Source: Nematopogon swammerdamellus
Taxonomy: Eukaryota; Arthropoda; Insecta; Lepidoptera; Adelidae
Direction of reading: 5' to 3'
Length of the DNA: 64,000 nucleotides
Assembly (NCBI GenBank): GCA_946902875.1
Contig: OX336345.1
Span: 17,267,395-17,331,394 of the forward strand
Below the pieces are notes generated by a model. The model made no database searches. It was not told the origin of the DNA and saw only the letters and a list, made by a program, of their open reading frames with translations. The number at the start of each line of letters is the position of its first letter. Position 1 is the first letter of the stretch. The translations under genes and the position numbers were made by a program. This document shows positions 10,305 through 21,224 of this stretch, piece by piece.

Positions 10305-11210
10305 GCTTTTGCCCGCGGCTTCGCTCGCGTGAAATTCGTATTTCAAAGGAAGAAAGTAAGTAACTAAGGCCGATCTGCGTTAAGGTAAACGATAAACCTT
10401 CTCAACTAAAGTAAGTAACTAAGGGCGAGGCCGAAGGCCGAGCAACGTTCAGGAAGACGATAAACCTACTCAAAGAAATTCAGTATTTGAGGGCGAGGCC
10501 GAAGGCCGAGCTGCGTACAGGAAGACTATAAACCTTCTTGAAGAAAGTAAGTAACTGAGGGCGAGGCCGAAGGCCGAGCTGCGTTCAGGAAGAAGATGAC
10601 CTTTTCGAAGAAAGTAAGTAACAGAGGGCGAGGCCGAAGGCCGAGCTGCGTTCAGGAAGACCATAAACCTTCTCGATGAAAGTAAGTAACTAAGGGTGAG
10701 GCCGAAGGCCGAGCTGCGTTCAGGAAGACTGTAAACCTTTTCGAAGAAATCAAGTAATTGAGGGCGAGGCCGAAGGCCGAGCTGCGTTCAGGAAGACTAT
10801 AAACCTTCTTGATGAAAGTACGTAACTGAGGGCGAGGCCGAAGGCCAAGCTGCGTTCAGGAAGACGATGACCTTTTCGGAGAAAGTAAGTAACAGAGGGC
10901 GAGGCCGAAGGCCGATCTGCGTTCAGGAAGACCATAAACCTTTTCGATGAAAGTAAGTAACTAACGGCGAGGCCGAAGGCCGAGCCGCGTTCAGGAAGAC
11001 TATAAACCTTTTCGAAGAAATTAAGTAATTGAGGGCGAGGCCGAAGGCCGAGCTGCGTTCAGGAAGACTATAAACCGTCTTGAAGAAAGTAAGTAACTAT
11101 CGCCCATATTTACCTACTGTCATCGAGAAAGTTTAGCGTCTTCCAGGATACAGCTCGGCCTTCGGCCACGCCTCAGTTACTTACTTTCTTCTTTTGAAAT
11201 ACGAATTTCT
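10305..11210. repeat. 68-bp tandem array 1 with inverted ends
   Basis: The left flank ACTAGCTTTTGCCCGCGGCT...GAAATTCGTATTTC leads into about 11 copies of a 68-bp unit containing GGGCGAGGCCGAAGGCCGAG, CTGCGTTCAGGAAGAC and AAACCTTCTCGAAGAAAGTA. The right edge (about 11100-11210) has the unit inverted and ends in GAAATACGAATTTC, so the array lies inside an inverted-repeat element. The open frames seen on the minus strand are repeat artefacts. Confidence 0.9.
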
Positions 11211-11213
11211 TCT

Positions 11214-11255
11214 CCCTCTCCCTCTCCCTTTCCCTCTCCCTCTCCCTCTCCCTTT
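11214..11255 (+). repeat. (CTCCCT)n microsatellite
   Basis: About seven hexamers directly next to the inverted right edge of array 1. The third array has the same neighbour at about 30455. Confidence 0.9.
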
Positions 11256-11575
11256 TTTATTTTTATGGAAACTGACACGGTTGGCTACATCACCTACAAC
11301 ATCCGTGATGTCAGCCCATAACACCGGGTGAACTTGGTGCCACGTTAGTGCTTCCCTTCGGTCGTGCCGGCTACACTGAACTGGACGGAAAACAGAAACT
11401 ATTTACATAGCCGTTTCGGCCGACCTTTCATTCAGTGCGGTGGTACCAACCCGGGCGGGTTAAACCCTACCACCTAGTGATATAAGAAGGGATTCGTATC
11501 CCTTAGTCGCCTTTTACGACATACACGGGGAGAGATGCAGTGGGGCTATTCTTTTAAAGTACCGGCCCCACACGG
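11255..11575 (+). repeat. Copy of the GTGATGTCAGCCCATAACACC repeat family, fuller copy
   Basis: TTTTTATGGAAACTGACACGG, CATCACCTACAACATCCGTG, TCAGCCCATAACACCGGGTG, then GGTCGTGCCGGCTACACTGA, CCTACCACCTAGTGATATAA and CCTTAGTCGCCTTTTACGAC. The last block recurs reversed at about 51106-51145. It is a dispersed retroelement end of unknown family. Confidence 0.75.
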
Positions 11576-11577
11576 TC

Positions 11578-11712
11578 CCTCACCCTCTCCCTCTCCCTCT
11601 CCCTCTCCCTCTCCCTCTCCCTCTCCCTCTCCCTCTCCCTCTCCCTCTCCCTCTCCCTCTCCCTCCCCCTTCCCATCCCCCTTCCCCCCTCCCCCCTCCC
11701 CTCCCACGCCCC
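11578..11712 (+). repeat. (CTCCCT)n microsatellite, about 15 units
   Basis: Uninterrupted CTCCCT hexamers from 11581 to about 11664, degrading into C-rich sequence to 11712. Both strands are open only because the period is divisible by three. Confidence 0.95.
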
Positions 11713-11720
11713 CTTTACTG

Positions 11721-12140
11721 TAATATACACTTAATTTACAGGAAAACGTAAACGAAAATCCCAATCCTTCTAGTTCTCACAGAAAACGCGATGGTACGGA
11801 ACCCTCTTTACGCGAGTTCGACTCGAACTTGACCACTTTAAAAAAAAAATTGTTACCATGGGATATACACTTAATTTACAGGAAAACGTAAACGAAAATC
11901 CCAATCCTTATAGTTCTCACAGAAAACGCGATGGTACGGAACCCTCTGTACGCGAGTTCGACTCGAACTTGACCACTTTTAAAAAAAAATTGTTACCATG
12001 GGATATACACTTAATTTACAGGAAAACGTAAACGAAAATCCCAATCCTTCTAGTTCTCTCAGAAATCGCTATGGTACGGAACCCTCTGTACGCGAGCTCG
12101 GCTCGAACTTGACCACTTTTTTTAAAAATTATGTTACTCC
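11721..12140 (+). repeat. Three tandem 140-bp units
   Basis: Units begin at 11721, 11861 and 12001 (exact 140-bp spacing). Each contains ATATACACTTAATTTACAGG, ACGGAACCCTCT and GCGAGTTCGACTCGAACTTG. The last block matches the B-box-like end of the 4285-4705 SINE family, so the unit is a tandemly amplified SINE 3' end. Unit 3 is the most diverged. Confidence 0.9.
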
Positions 12141-12247
12141 GGGATATTCACTACCCATATACGAAGTTTCGTCCAAATCCGTCCAGCCGTTCAGGCGTGA
12201 AAGAGGAACAAACAAACAAACAAACAAACAAACAAACAAACAAACAT
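12141..12247 (+). repeat. Retroelement 3' end with (AAAC)n
   Basis: TTCGTCCAAATCCGTCCAGC followed by CGTTCAGGCGTGAAAGAGG and (AAAC)n from about 12208. The phrase is typical of lepidopteran RTE-like or SINE 3' ends; a similar one is at 31315-31335. Confidence 0.6.
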
Positions 12248-12273
12248 ACTTTCACATTTATGATATTAGTGAG

Positions 12274-12672
12274 ATAAGGTGTTTCGTTAGTCATCGCAAC
12301 TTCGGGAGGGTTACATACGCACTCAAATAAACAGGTTACGCAAAAAAAAATATATGTTTTTAGCATTACTTTTCGAGAAATTTAACAAAACATGTTTGCT
12401 ACCTACCTAAACATTAACCTGTGTGTAACGTAGGTAACATGCATTGTACGGGGTCAATGACCGTACTATGTTCAAACGCAGAACAGCTGTTTGTTGTAAG
12501 TGAGTCACAAGGTCACTATGATTGGTTTTTACAGCTACCTATTTGATTTTATTTTTTTTGTTAGGAGAAATAATGCTCCTATAAACATATGTTTTTTTTT
12601 GCGTAAAGTATTTGTTTGAGTGCGTATGTAACCCTCCCGAAGTTATTGACATGACTAACGAAACACCTTATA
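12274..12672. mobile_element. MITE with ~95-bp inverted arms
   Basis: ATAAGGTGTTTCGTTAGTCA at the left is mirrored by ATGACTAACGAAACACCTTA at the right, and the arms continue through GGGAGGGTTACATACGCACT. No ORF; the 200-bp core is AT-rich. Target duplication not resolved. Confidence 0.8.
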
Positions 12673-13189
12673 TAGTTACAACTATAGGCTCTTTGCAGCT
12701 GCCTAGGTGGTATTTTATTTATCATATTGATTAATTGATTACACAGTAACACTGACATTTCACTAAATTCGTTTAAGTCTCCGCCTCGGTCTCCGCTGAC
12801 ATTCTTCATACAGTTGACAGGAGTTAATTGACCGATATGTTTTAGCGGAACGTGGTGAAATATATTTGTTTTCTCTTTAATTTAGTATTTGAATCATTCG
12901 GTATAGAGAATGCTGTATTACTTTTAGAATTTAAGGTACTGAATTGCTTTTAACACAACACAAAAAACACTCTGGCACCATTCGCCGGTTCCCGAGGTAA
13001 TTTGAGTTAATTTATTGAGTTTCAAATAAAACTGTCAGCGGTTCCTGATTTATTTCCATCGACGTAATGAGACGCCGCCGGGCCTCCGCCGCCGGCCACA
13101 GAAATCTAGGAGGACTAGGCGGCTGGAATCTGGCTATCTGAATAAATCTAAACGTCAAATAGGACACTGGCCTGGAATGAAAGATACGA

Positions 13190-13235
13190 CCTTTTTAGGG
13201 TTCCGTATCCGGTACTGTCTGTCTGTCTGTCTGTA

Positions 13236-13303
<68 letters not shown>

Positions 13304-13375
13304 GGACTGTCTGTCTGTTCGTCTGTTCGTCCGTCCGTCCGTCCGTCCGCCTGTCTGTCTGTCTGTCAGTCTGTC
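13190..13375 (+). repeat. SINE 5' stub with long (GTCT)n microsatellite
   Basis: TTTTTAGGGTTCCGTATCCG (the head of the 4285-4705 family) runs directly into about 40 GTCT/GTCC tetramers, showing expansion of the tetramer already present in that SINE-like family. Cysteine/leucine-rich open frames here are artefacts. Confidence 0.9.
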
Positions 13376-13439
13376 GGACCACAATCTCCTCTTGTGCAAA
13401 TTGTAAAAATACGGTGTTAGTGATAAACCTCATGAACTG

Positions 13440-14455
13440 CTAAAGTTATTTTTAACAGATCGAAGACAGGTCACTGACGTCACTCTGAAAGGAAATAAAT
13501 AAAGTTCTGAGCCAGGTAAAATAAAAATGGGTATTCCGCAGGGTTCTGCAATGAGTAATACATTATTTTTATTATTTATTAATGATTTAGCCTTAATTAA
13601 GATAGATGGTGTGTTAATACTTTTTGCCGATAACACTAGTATAATAGTCTTTGCTGATTCCATGCATGAACTGGAAATAAAATTAAACTTCGTAGTAGGA
13701 AAAATATCAGAATGGTTTGCTAAGAACGGACTAATACTAAACACATCGAAAACCTACCATATGGTATTTTCTGGACGGCACTGTGGGTCCCGTGAGCTCT
13801 CTATTTCGAATTCCTCTGGCTCTATTGGTTCCCAGTCGCATGACTCGTATGAATCGTATTCATATACGATTTTTAGCATTCTACTTTGACCCAACTCTAT
13901 GTTGGAAAAGTCACATAGACAAACTATATGACAAGATGGCTAGCCGCTAGAGGTATTTATGCATTAAGAGAGTTACGCCGCTTGATAGGTCCAGAGGTTT
14001 TGAAACAATCCTACTATGCACTCATTACTATCGTATGGAGTAATCCTGTGGGGTAACTCAACCGATGCTGAAAGAGTGCTAATACTGCAAAAACGAGCAA
14101 TTAGGGTATTAGCCAGTGTACCGCGAAAAACATCTCGCAGAGACCTTTTCAAATCCTTGGGTATATTAACTGTGTGCTCTCTCTATATTATATGAAGTAG
14201 TAGTATATGTGCGTAAAAATATTATTTTTTTTTAGTTTAACGGCGCTAGTCATAATTATAGTACACGTAACTCAGAGCGATTAAAATCAGTTGCACATAA
14301 ATCAGCGATGGGTGAAAAAGACCCTGACGTGATCGGACCCAAATTGTACGAAAATGTCCCCGAAAAAATTAGATCTATAAACAGTGACAATGTGTTCCAG
14401 AGTCCGCTGAAAATATTTCTTTTAGATAATCCATTTTATAAATTACTAGATGAGC
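13440..14455 (+). pseudogene. Non-LTR retrotransposon reverse transcriptase, C-terminal half, decayed
   Basis: The frame at 13527-13889 has the RT palm motif GIPQGSAMSNTLF, then LFADNTSII in the position of the catalytic FADD motif (second Asp replaced by Asn), then ISEWFAKNGLILNTSKT. After the stop near 13889 the reading continues in shifted frames (YFDPTLCWKSHIDKL, then WGNSTDAERVLILQKRAIR) to 14308-14440, which encodes the C-terminal tail (VIGPKLYENVPEKIRSI). Multiple frameshifts and a mutated active site mark an inactive copy. The 3' end abuts the GCCCGCGGCTCCGCTCGCG head of array 2. Confidence 0.85.
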
Positions 14456-15465
14456 CCGCGGCTCCGCTCGCGGGAAATTCGTATTTGAAAGAAGACAGTA
14501 AGTAACTATGGGGGAGGTCGAAGGCCAAGCTGCGTTAAGGTAAACGAAAAAACTTCTCAAATAAAGTAAGTAACTAACGGCGAGGCTTCAGGCTGAGCTG
14601 CATTCTAGAAAGAAAATAAACCTTCTCGAAGAAAGTAAGTAACTGAGGGCGAGGCCGAAGGCCGAGCTGCGTTCAGGAAGATTGGCATGCCAGGTACTGG
14701 CATTCTGTGTTGAAATGATACACATGCCCGTGGCTGGCGTGCCAGTTTCTATGCCGCTGACAGCTAGCGTGCGAGTCTCCCTCCCCATTCCCCCGTGAGG
14801 GGAAAAAAATCAAACGTACTGGCATGCCGCGCATGCCTTGTACTGGAATGTGAGCTACTAGCACAATGGCGATACACATGCTTAACCTTGATTAACCTTC
14901 TCTAAGAAAGTAAGTAATTAAGGGCGAGGCCGAAGGGCGAGCTGCGTTCTGGAAGACCATAAACCTTCTCGAAGAAAGTAAGTAACTGAGGGCGAGGCCG
15001 AAGGCCGAGCTGCGTTCAGGAAGACGATAAACCATCTCTAAGAAAGTAAGTAATTAAGGGCGAGGCCGAAGGTCGAGCTGAGCTCAGGAAGACGATAAAC
15101 CTTCTCGAAAAAGTAAGTAACTGAGGGCGAGGCAGAATGCCGACCTACGTTCAGAAAGACTATACACCTCCTCATAGAAAGTAAGTAACTAATGGAGAGG
15201 TCGAAGGCCGAGCTGCGTTCAGGAAGAACATAAACCTTCTCGAAGAAAGTAAGTAACTAAGGGCGAGGCCGAAGTCCGAGCTGCGTTCAGAAAGACAATA
15301 AACCTTCTCGATGAAAGTAAGCAACAAAGAGCGAGGCCGAAGGCCGAGCTGCGTTCGTGAAGACGATAAACCTTCTCGAAGAAAGTAAGTAACTGAGGAC
15401 GAGGCCGAAGGCCGAGCTGCGTTCAGGAAGACTACAAACCTTCTCGAAGAAAGTAAGGTTTTTAA
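14456..15465. repeat. 68-bp tandem array 2, interrupted
   Basis: GCCCGCGGCTCCGCTCGCGG at the left edge is followed by about 11 of the 68-bp units. Two blocks (about 14490-14682 and 14890-15460) are separated by about 210 bp of unrelated sequence rich in GGCATGCC and TACTGGCAT. Units are more diverged than in array 3. No inverted right edge is seen, so the element is truncated. Confidence 0.85.
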
Positions 15466-15609
15466 GAAAGGACATTTTTGAAAGTTAGGTTGTAGACTTG
15501 ATTCGATAGTGACCTACATAAGTGAAGCCGCAACCAATGCCAATTTATAATTTACTCCCCTCCCTTCCATTTCTCTACGCCCACCTCCCCTCCCGCCCCT
15601 CCCTCACCT

Positions 15610-16335
15610 CAATCCCTCTATGCCTCTATCCCCCCCCCCCCCCCCCCTCCACCTTGTTATTAATCGAAATATTGCTAAGTGGTCATATTTCACTTCACTG
15701 CTAACCTCATAAGCCATTTAGCGTGATAGTAAGTAGCCTATAGTTGAAGGGAAGAATCAAGCTATCCGTAGAATTGTTATTTATTAAAAGTCGAACCCTA
15801 GAGTTGAAGGCGGTCGGTTATTTTTGCTTGCTTTAGCACCGCCTTCAACTGGGTTCGATTTTTTTTTTCATACATTTTTGAAGGCGGTTTTATATTTTTT
15901 TAAATAGTTTTTTATATCACAGTTTTTTATTTTAGTAATTTTTTGCTATTAATGTACTCGGCGGAATCGCTTTCCAATTCGATCTTGACCAAATTGAAAT
16001 GGGACCACACGGAAAGCACCAGCTTTCAAATGAAAAAAGAATTTTCAAAATCGGTTCACCCAGTCGAAAATCCGCCCGCCCCTCCCTCACTTCCCTCCCT
16101 CTATGCCGGTATTTACCCCCCCTCCCCCTCCCCCCCGCCACTTCACTACTAACCGTACCGTACATTTAGCTTGATGGTAAGTAGCCTATAGTTGATGGGA
16201 AGAATCAAGCTATTCGTTGAATTTTTTTAAAATTAAAATCGGTTCAGTGGTTCTCGAGTTATAAGCGGACAGACAGACATGTATACATACATACATACAG
16301 GCAGAAATCAGACGTTGGATTTTATTAAAGGTAAG
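15610..16335 (+). repeat. RTE/SINE-like repeat, two partial copies
   Basis: AGTAAGTAGCCTATAGTTGA with GGGAAGAATCAAGCTAT occurs at about 15725-15770 and 16170-16215. The second copy ends with GGTTCAGTGGTTCTCGAGTT, ATAAGCGGACAGACAGACA and GACGTTGGATTTTATTAAAG. Cleaner copies are at 55157-55380 and 61100-61320. C-runs (15630-15646) and CCTCCC-rich tracts flank them. A 15-20 bp GGCGGTT-containing inverted pair sits near 15795-15895. Confidence 0.7.
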
Positions 16336-17092
16336 GAAGGAGGAAGGAAGGAAGGATAAGGATATGGAAATGATTTTTTTTTCATATTGTAAATAAACAA
16401 TATTGCTGACTTGGACGATTCAAATGAATCTTTTATATGTATAAATTTGACTGAACCCTATGTTCTTTGTACTTTATTATCTTTTTTAAAGATAACCTTT
16501 TACTTATTATTTTTATTTTTTATTAGATGTAGTGTCACATAATTAAACATTTACATAATTAAAAATTAGCATGTAAGTTAAGCATTTATAAAAAAAGCTC
16601 TGTAAGGTTTCTGCCCGATTCTTCCTTCCTTCCTGTTTTTGTTTTATCCCGATAATACTATGACGAACCATATTGAATATGCATATGTCTCAATGTTAAA
16701 AATTGTAACAAATATACTGAGAACAACTTAATTTTTAATGAAATACGCAAGTGTAAATCATGGCAACACTGCCCGTATCGGGTCGGACCGCAACCGGCTC
16801 GGACGGATCGACGGCGACGCACAACGGTATCGGCCCTGCTTAACGGAACGGAATAAGTATGGCGATATATTGTCTTTTTTGACCTTCCGTTTTCATCCTT
16901 TTCTTACCAGACTGGGTGAAAACGGCATGTAATATTGCCGCCCTTAATGTTTCCTTTTTAAAATACTGCTGCGAAGGGAATAAGGACCTGCCTGCCTGCC
17001 TGCCCTTCATGACTTTACCAAGTGCTTGAGTTTACCAGAACATATGCTATGCCAGAAAATACATTCATGATTCCTCTCTCAATTCCGACAAT
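16336..17092. other. No gene seen; (GGAA)n and (CTGC)n patches
   Basis: AGGAAGGAAGGAAGG near 16335-16355, CTTCCTTCCTTCCTG near 16620, and CCTGCCTGCCTGCC near 16988. The short open frame at 16738-16932 has no recognisable feature. Confidence 0.4.
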
Positions 17093-17254
17093 CATAACTA
17101 TGACACACGGGGTAAGAATAATGTACAACTAATAACACATAGATTAGCTAAAACTACAAAAAGCTTTATTTGTAATAGTGTTAGATTTTATAATAAACTG
17201 TCTCCTAACATAAAACAATTAGATGTCAATAATTTTAACGACGGATTAAAATAA
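17093..17254 (+). pseudogene. Non-LTR retrotransposon C-terminal tail fragment
   Basis: An uninterrupted 53-codon frame ending at TAA 17252-17254 reads HNYDTRGKNN followed by HRLAKTTKSF and VRFYNKLSPNIKQL. This is the standard end of LINE ORF2 proteins (NYxTR followed by GxxxYNxLPxxIK). The 5' part is missing. Confidence 0.7.
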
Positions 17255-17754
17255 TGTTAATTGAAAAGAGTTATTATAGTATTAAGGATGCATTAACTGA
17301 CCGTAATTTTATCTAAGAGTCTGACTACTGTTTTTCCCACTAACAAATTTTGACAATTCGATACACTTTGTATCATTTGATTTTTAATATGACTTATTAC
17401 ATTTCTTTGTAATAAACGTAAACTGTTTTATTTGACTTGATATAATATGAAATATAAAAATTGACGATGGCACTATACACCAGATATAGGTAATTTAAAT
17501 AGGCTGTGGTCAGATTCTTCAGTATTCATGTTTATGCTGTAAAAATATTAAATGCTCTTGTGAGCGGTAGTATGGGTTAATTATTTGTAAGTTACTATAA
17601 TATAATACTTATAAGGTACTAACAAAACATTGTGACTTGCGAAGTTTGTTTGTCAGTTTTTCTTCGCATTGAATTTAGAACTGGCGGAATTTTCGACATG
17701 TCCAAGCGTAGGTTACCTACCTATGGATGAAATTATACAATAAACAATAAATAC

Positions 17755-17800
17755 GAATTTCACGCGAGCGAAACCGCGGGCAAAAGCTAGTTACTAATAT
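17755..17800 (-). repeat. Inverted copy of the GCCCGCGG repeat head
   Basis: ACGAATTTCACGCGAGCGAA then ACCGCGGGCAAAAGCTAG is the reverse complement of the array-1 left edge, standing alone here. A plus-strand copy is at 18415-18460. Confidence 0.7.
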
Positions 17801-18190
17801 ATTCTTATGCCGGCACTTCAACTGGCTTACCGTATTCGTGATTGTTGCAAAAATTTTAGTTTTATCTCGCTCTAAAGAAGCCATTAATTAAAGGGAGACG
17901 AAACGGGAATTTTTGCCAAATATTTGTGTGCATACAGCCAAGTGTGGTGCCAGCATAACAGTCAAAACCAATTATACAGCACAATGCAGTATAGAGATAG
18001 ATATATAATACAATGAGTTTGTATTACGTCGCTGCGCTCCTTTATAGAGAGAATCTGAGCGTTGGTGGGTGAAGCTTCGTTGGTGAGCGCCACGAACCGC
18101 GTTCGGGTCCGATCGGCAGTCATCGGCCGTGCTCCGTCGCGCGATGCAGAGGGATCAATTTCTTAGTTTTATTCCTAAAATTCAGCCAAA

Positions 18191-18289
18191 ATGGTCAACT
18201 GTTGTGTTTTAATTTGCAAATCTGACTCAAATAAGAAGACTAGAATCGTGAATGGTCTAAGATTCCACAGGGAATTGGTATTTTGGTGA
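18191..18289 (+). pseudogene. THAP zinc-finger N-terminal fragment
   Basis: A 32-codon frame starts MVNCCVLICKSDSN and continues to GLRFHREL before a stop at 18287-18289. The M-x-N-C-C-x3-C spacing followed about 18 residues later by FHR matches the first half of a THAP C2CH zinc-binding domain, a DNA-binding module of P-type transposases and of domesticated regulators. The open frame ends just after the FHR motif at GAATTG/GTATTT, which could be an exon edge, but no second half was found downstream. Remnant rather than a working gene. Confidence 0.6.
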
Positions 18290-19084
18290 TATTTTAACCG
18301 GGAGCGACGGCGGTGGCGGATTTCCTATAGAACGTACTAAGTCTAAATCATATTTTTTCCAGAATATTTATATAATAAATAATCCATGTGATTACGTATT
18401 TAATTTAAGTAGTACTAGCTTTTGCCTGCGGCTTCGCTCGCGTGAAATTCGAATTTAAAAAGAAGAAAGTAATTAAGCCCGCCCCCGTACCTTTTCGGTT
18501 TGTATGACAGCCACATCATAGCGTAACCGGAACTGAATTTTATTTAGCCTATCCTATGTCTCGTATAGGTAAATGTGCTTGTACTAAGTTTCATCAAATT
18601 CGGATGATCGGTTTAAGAGCTATGGTGGAATATACATAGTTATATACATACAGAAAATAGTTCTAAAAATCGTCAATTTAGTTTTAGTATCATACATCTA
18701 GAGTCTACAAACGCAATATCTCATAAAACAAAGTAACTTACTCCATGGCCATCCCTTACAGATTTATTATTAGTAGGTATTGATGATAAAGTTCCAAAAT
18801 AGGAGGCAGATATGATCTTTCGTGTATTTTTTTTAAACAAAGTAAAAGTCAATACTCTATGGAAGGACTTTAGGGCTCGGTTACTTTATTAAACGACGCA
18901 TGTTCACGTAGGTATCTTATTTTAAAAAATTTTTATTTTTTCAAAAAATGGCCGCTATTTCGAAACGAATGGATTGAGCTTAACGTAAATCACGCATACT
19001 TCGTTCTTAAGCAACCCTGAGCGCGGTCAGTACTGGATGAGTGACCGCTCGACCGTTGGAGCTGACCGTGGTTCGGATTCCATG

Positions 19085-19330
19085 TTAACCTGTAGGCCCC
19101 TTCTCTTCATACCTTACAAGGTGGTAGGGTTTATCCCGGCCGGGTTGATACCACCGCTCTGACAAAACGTCGGTCGAAACGGCTATGTAAATAGTTCGCG
19201 TTTTCCGACCAGCTCAGTGTAGCCGACATGAAATGAAGGGAAGCACCGACATGGCACCTAGCTCACCTGGTGTTATGGGCTGACATCACGGATGTTCTAG
19301 GTGATATAGGTAGCCAACTGTGGGAAAACA
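19085..19330 (+). repeat. Copy of the GTGATGTCAGCCCATAACACC repeat family
   Basis: TAGGGTTTATCCCGGCCGGG, GGTCGAAACGGCTATGTAAA, GCTCAGTGTAGCCGACATG and GGTGTTATGGGCTGACATCA match 9240-9445 and the reverse of 11255-11545. Confidence 0.75.
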
Positions 19331-19775
19331 GTGCCCCGTAGAGAAAATTTGTGTTATACCGATGAAAGTTCATAAAATTGTCAACAACTTTTATTCTATT
19401 CACTTTTTTCGAATTCCGAACCGTTTTCGAGCTACACGCTTAGGAAAAGTGTAAATTTTTGAAAAATTGATTTTTACCTCATATTTCTCATCAAACATTC
19501 CTTCATATCGTCATACACAATTGAAGGGAATTGAATTCTCTATAACTTCTGGTTTCACAATATCTTTCTCAGGTGAATAGCTTAGACGATATGAAGGAAT
19601 GTTTGATGAGAAATATGAGGTAAAAATCAATTTTTCGAAAATTTTCACTTTTCCTAAGCGTGTAGCTCGAAAACGATTCGGAATTTGAAAAAAGTGAAAA
19701 CATTAGAAGTTGTAGATAATTTTATGAGCTTTCATTCGGTATAAGACAATTTTTCTCTACGGGGCACCGTTTTCG
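19324..19775. mobile_element. Foldback element with ~190-bp inverted arms
   Basis: The left arm (about 19324-19514; GTGCCCCGTAGAGAAAA...CTCATCAAACATTCCTTCAT) and right arm (about 19584-19775) are strongly complementary, with a central spacer of about 70 bp. The arms differ by scattered substitutions, for example around the TTTTCGAGCTACACGCTTAG block. No ORF. It sits inside the THAP-containing element. Confidence 0.85.
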
Positions 19776-20732
19776 AGATCGTAGCGAAAAACCCAAAAGC
19801 AGGACCTTATTTGGGCCCCGCCCCCTCCGGCTCACCTCGTAGACGCCAGGACTTTTAGTATGTTTACTCCCTATGCACCCCGAACAGGTTTCTGAAGAAA
19901 TCGCATTTGACCCTGCTCACACACTGTACACCTCCTTTATTGCCTGAACTATAAGGTTATCAGAAGAAAAAAAAATCCCCCTTTACAAAAGAGAAGAAAA
20001 AGAGTGCATGGAATTTTAAAGCCTTTATCTGTACATTTATTTTTAAAGTCCTAAACGAGTGATATTCAAAATAAACTTGAATTTTTGGAGCATTTTACGA
20101 AAACCACCATCCTTTGCGTTTTCCTAGTATAGTAATGTAGTAGTGATAGCTAACTCATAATCCGCAACTTTTTGTGTGAGGTTTAGTTAAATTCCAAAAG
20201 ACCTCAATCATGTTTTCGTTCGAATGTTGAATTTTAAAAATTCATAAATTTTGATTTAAAAAACTTTTGTTATGTTATGTTTTTTTTCACTAATTTGTCG
20301 TAAATACGAATCTTTCATGTTGGCAAGTACCTGAGCGATCGAGCTTTGCTCGGTGTCTACACCTATCTATGTAGATGAATAAACTTGAAAAAGTAACATT
20401 ATCTAAATACAATTAAATTTCGTCGAAATCGTTAAAGCCGTTTCCGAGAAACAAATATATACATACAAAAAGTAAGCACCGTAAGAATTCAATATATTAA
20501 GGTACATACAACCTCACTTACAATACAAATTAAATTTTGCAAAATAAGAGATACATTGTTTCTACGCTTGGACGCTTTCCGTTCGCGCATGCCCGAGTAG
20601 GAGCCGAACGTCGTTCCCCTGCCCGCACTACACCGCGCAGCGGGCTTCATTCTTTCTCGTAGCCGTGTGCCCATAGGGTCGCTCTATAAAGGAGCGCAGC
20701 GACGTAATACAAACTCTTTGATATAATACAAT

Positions 20733-21224
20733 ACAATGTTCCAATGACATTTTCAAAAGAGGAATTTTAAAGATCAATATCCAAGACCGTATTTCTCGTT
20801 TGCAAAGAAACAGTGTAGCTACTTACGTTTCCCATTTCCGAATACACTGAAATACAAGTGCATACTGGTTACCCGGTTAGTTACTGCGAGTAACCACCCT
20901 TCTATGTATATCCGTGAGCCCATACATAACCAGACCTCGTAAAGTGTAAAAGGCACTAAGCGTAAATTTAATGAAATGGAACGACGTTTCCACTTTTATT
21001 GACTTCCCTTCGAACTAACGAGGTCATATAAAACGGTAATATAATATTTTCTCATCCTCTCTAGTGTCTATCCATTTTATATTTATGCTCGCAACCTTAC
21101 ATATGACTATTTTTACAGGAGATGCGTCATGTCATGTAACATGTTTAGCACCATCCCACTTTTTGATGTGTAAACATCAACATATACCGGCATTTATGTA
21201 TGTCTAATGTAGGTAGGTACTACT
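20733..21224. other. Nothing recognised
   Basis: Single-copy-looking AT-rich DNA with no supported ORF or repeat. Confidence 0.4.

Larger units (their letters stand above)
18015..20716. mobile_element. 2.7-kb inverted-repeat DNA transposon remnant with THAP fragment
   Basis: 35-bp inverted ends: GAGTTTGTATTACGTCGCTG...TTTATAGAG at 18015-18049 and its exact reverse complement at 20682-20716. The 12-mer ATATAATACAAT occurs as a direct repeat outside both ends (18003-18014; 20721-20732, 4 nt out on the right), compatible with a target duplication plus slippage. About 175 bp inside the left end is a THAP-domain start. The interior also carries later insertions (18415-18470, 19085-19330, 19324-19775). 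P and Kolobok transposases carry THAP domains; no transposase core is left. Confidence 0.6.

Noticed and set aside
10470..10935. Repeated short ORFs with SSAFGLALSYLLSSRRF-like sequence (also at 14.6, 15.3 and 29.7-30.0 kb)
   Set aside because: They are readings of the 68-bp tandem unit on the minus strand, and the period shifts frame each unit.
10305..11210. 68-bp arrays as CRISPR
   Set aside because: Units are head-to-tail without distinct spacers, the genome is eukaryotic and no cas-like gene is present.
11535..11764. Ser-Pro / Gly-Glu repeat proteins
   Set aside because: Translation of the (CTCCCT)n array; no start context, domain or conservation signal.
13177..13443. Overlapping cysteine/leucine- or Thr/Asp/Arg/Gln-rich ORFs on both strands
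   Set aside because: They translate a (GTCT)n microsatellite; the frames stay open only because the repeat has no stops.
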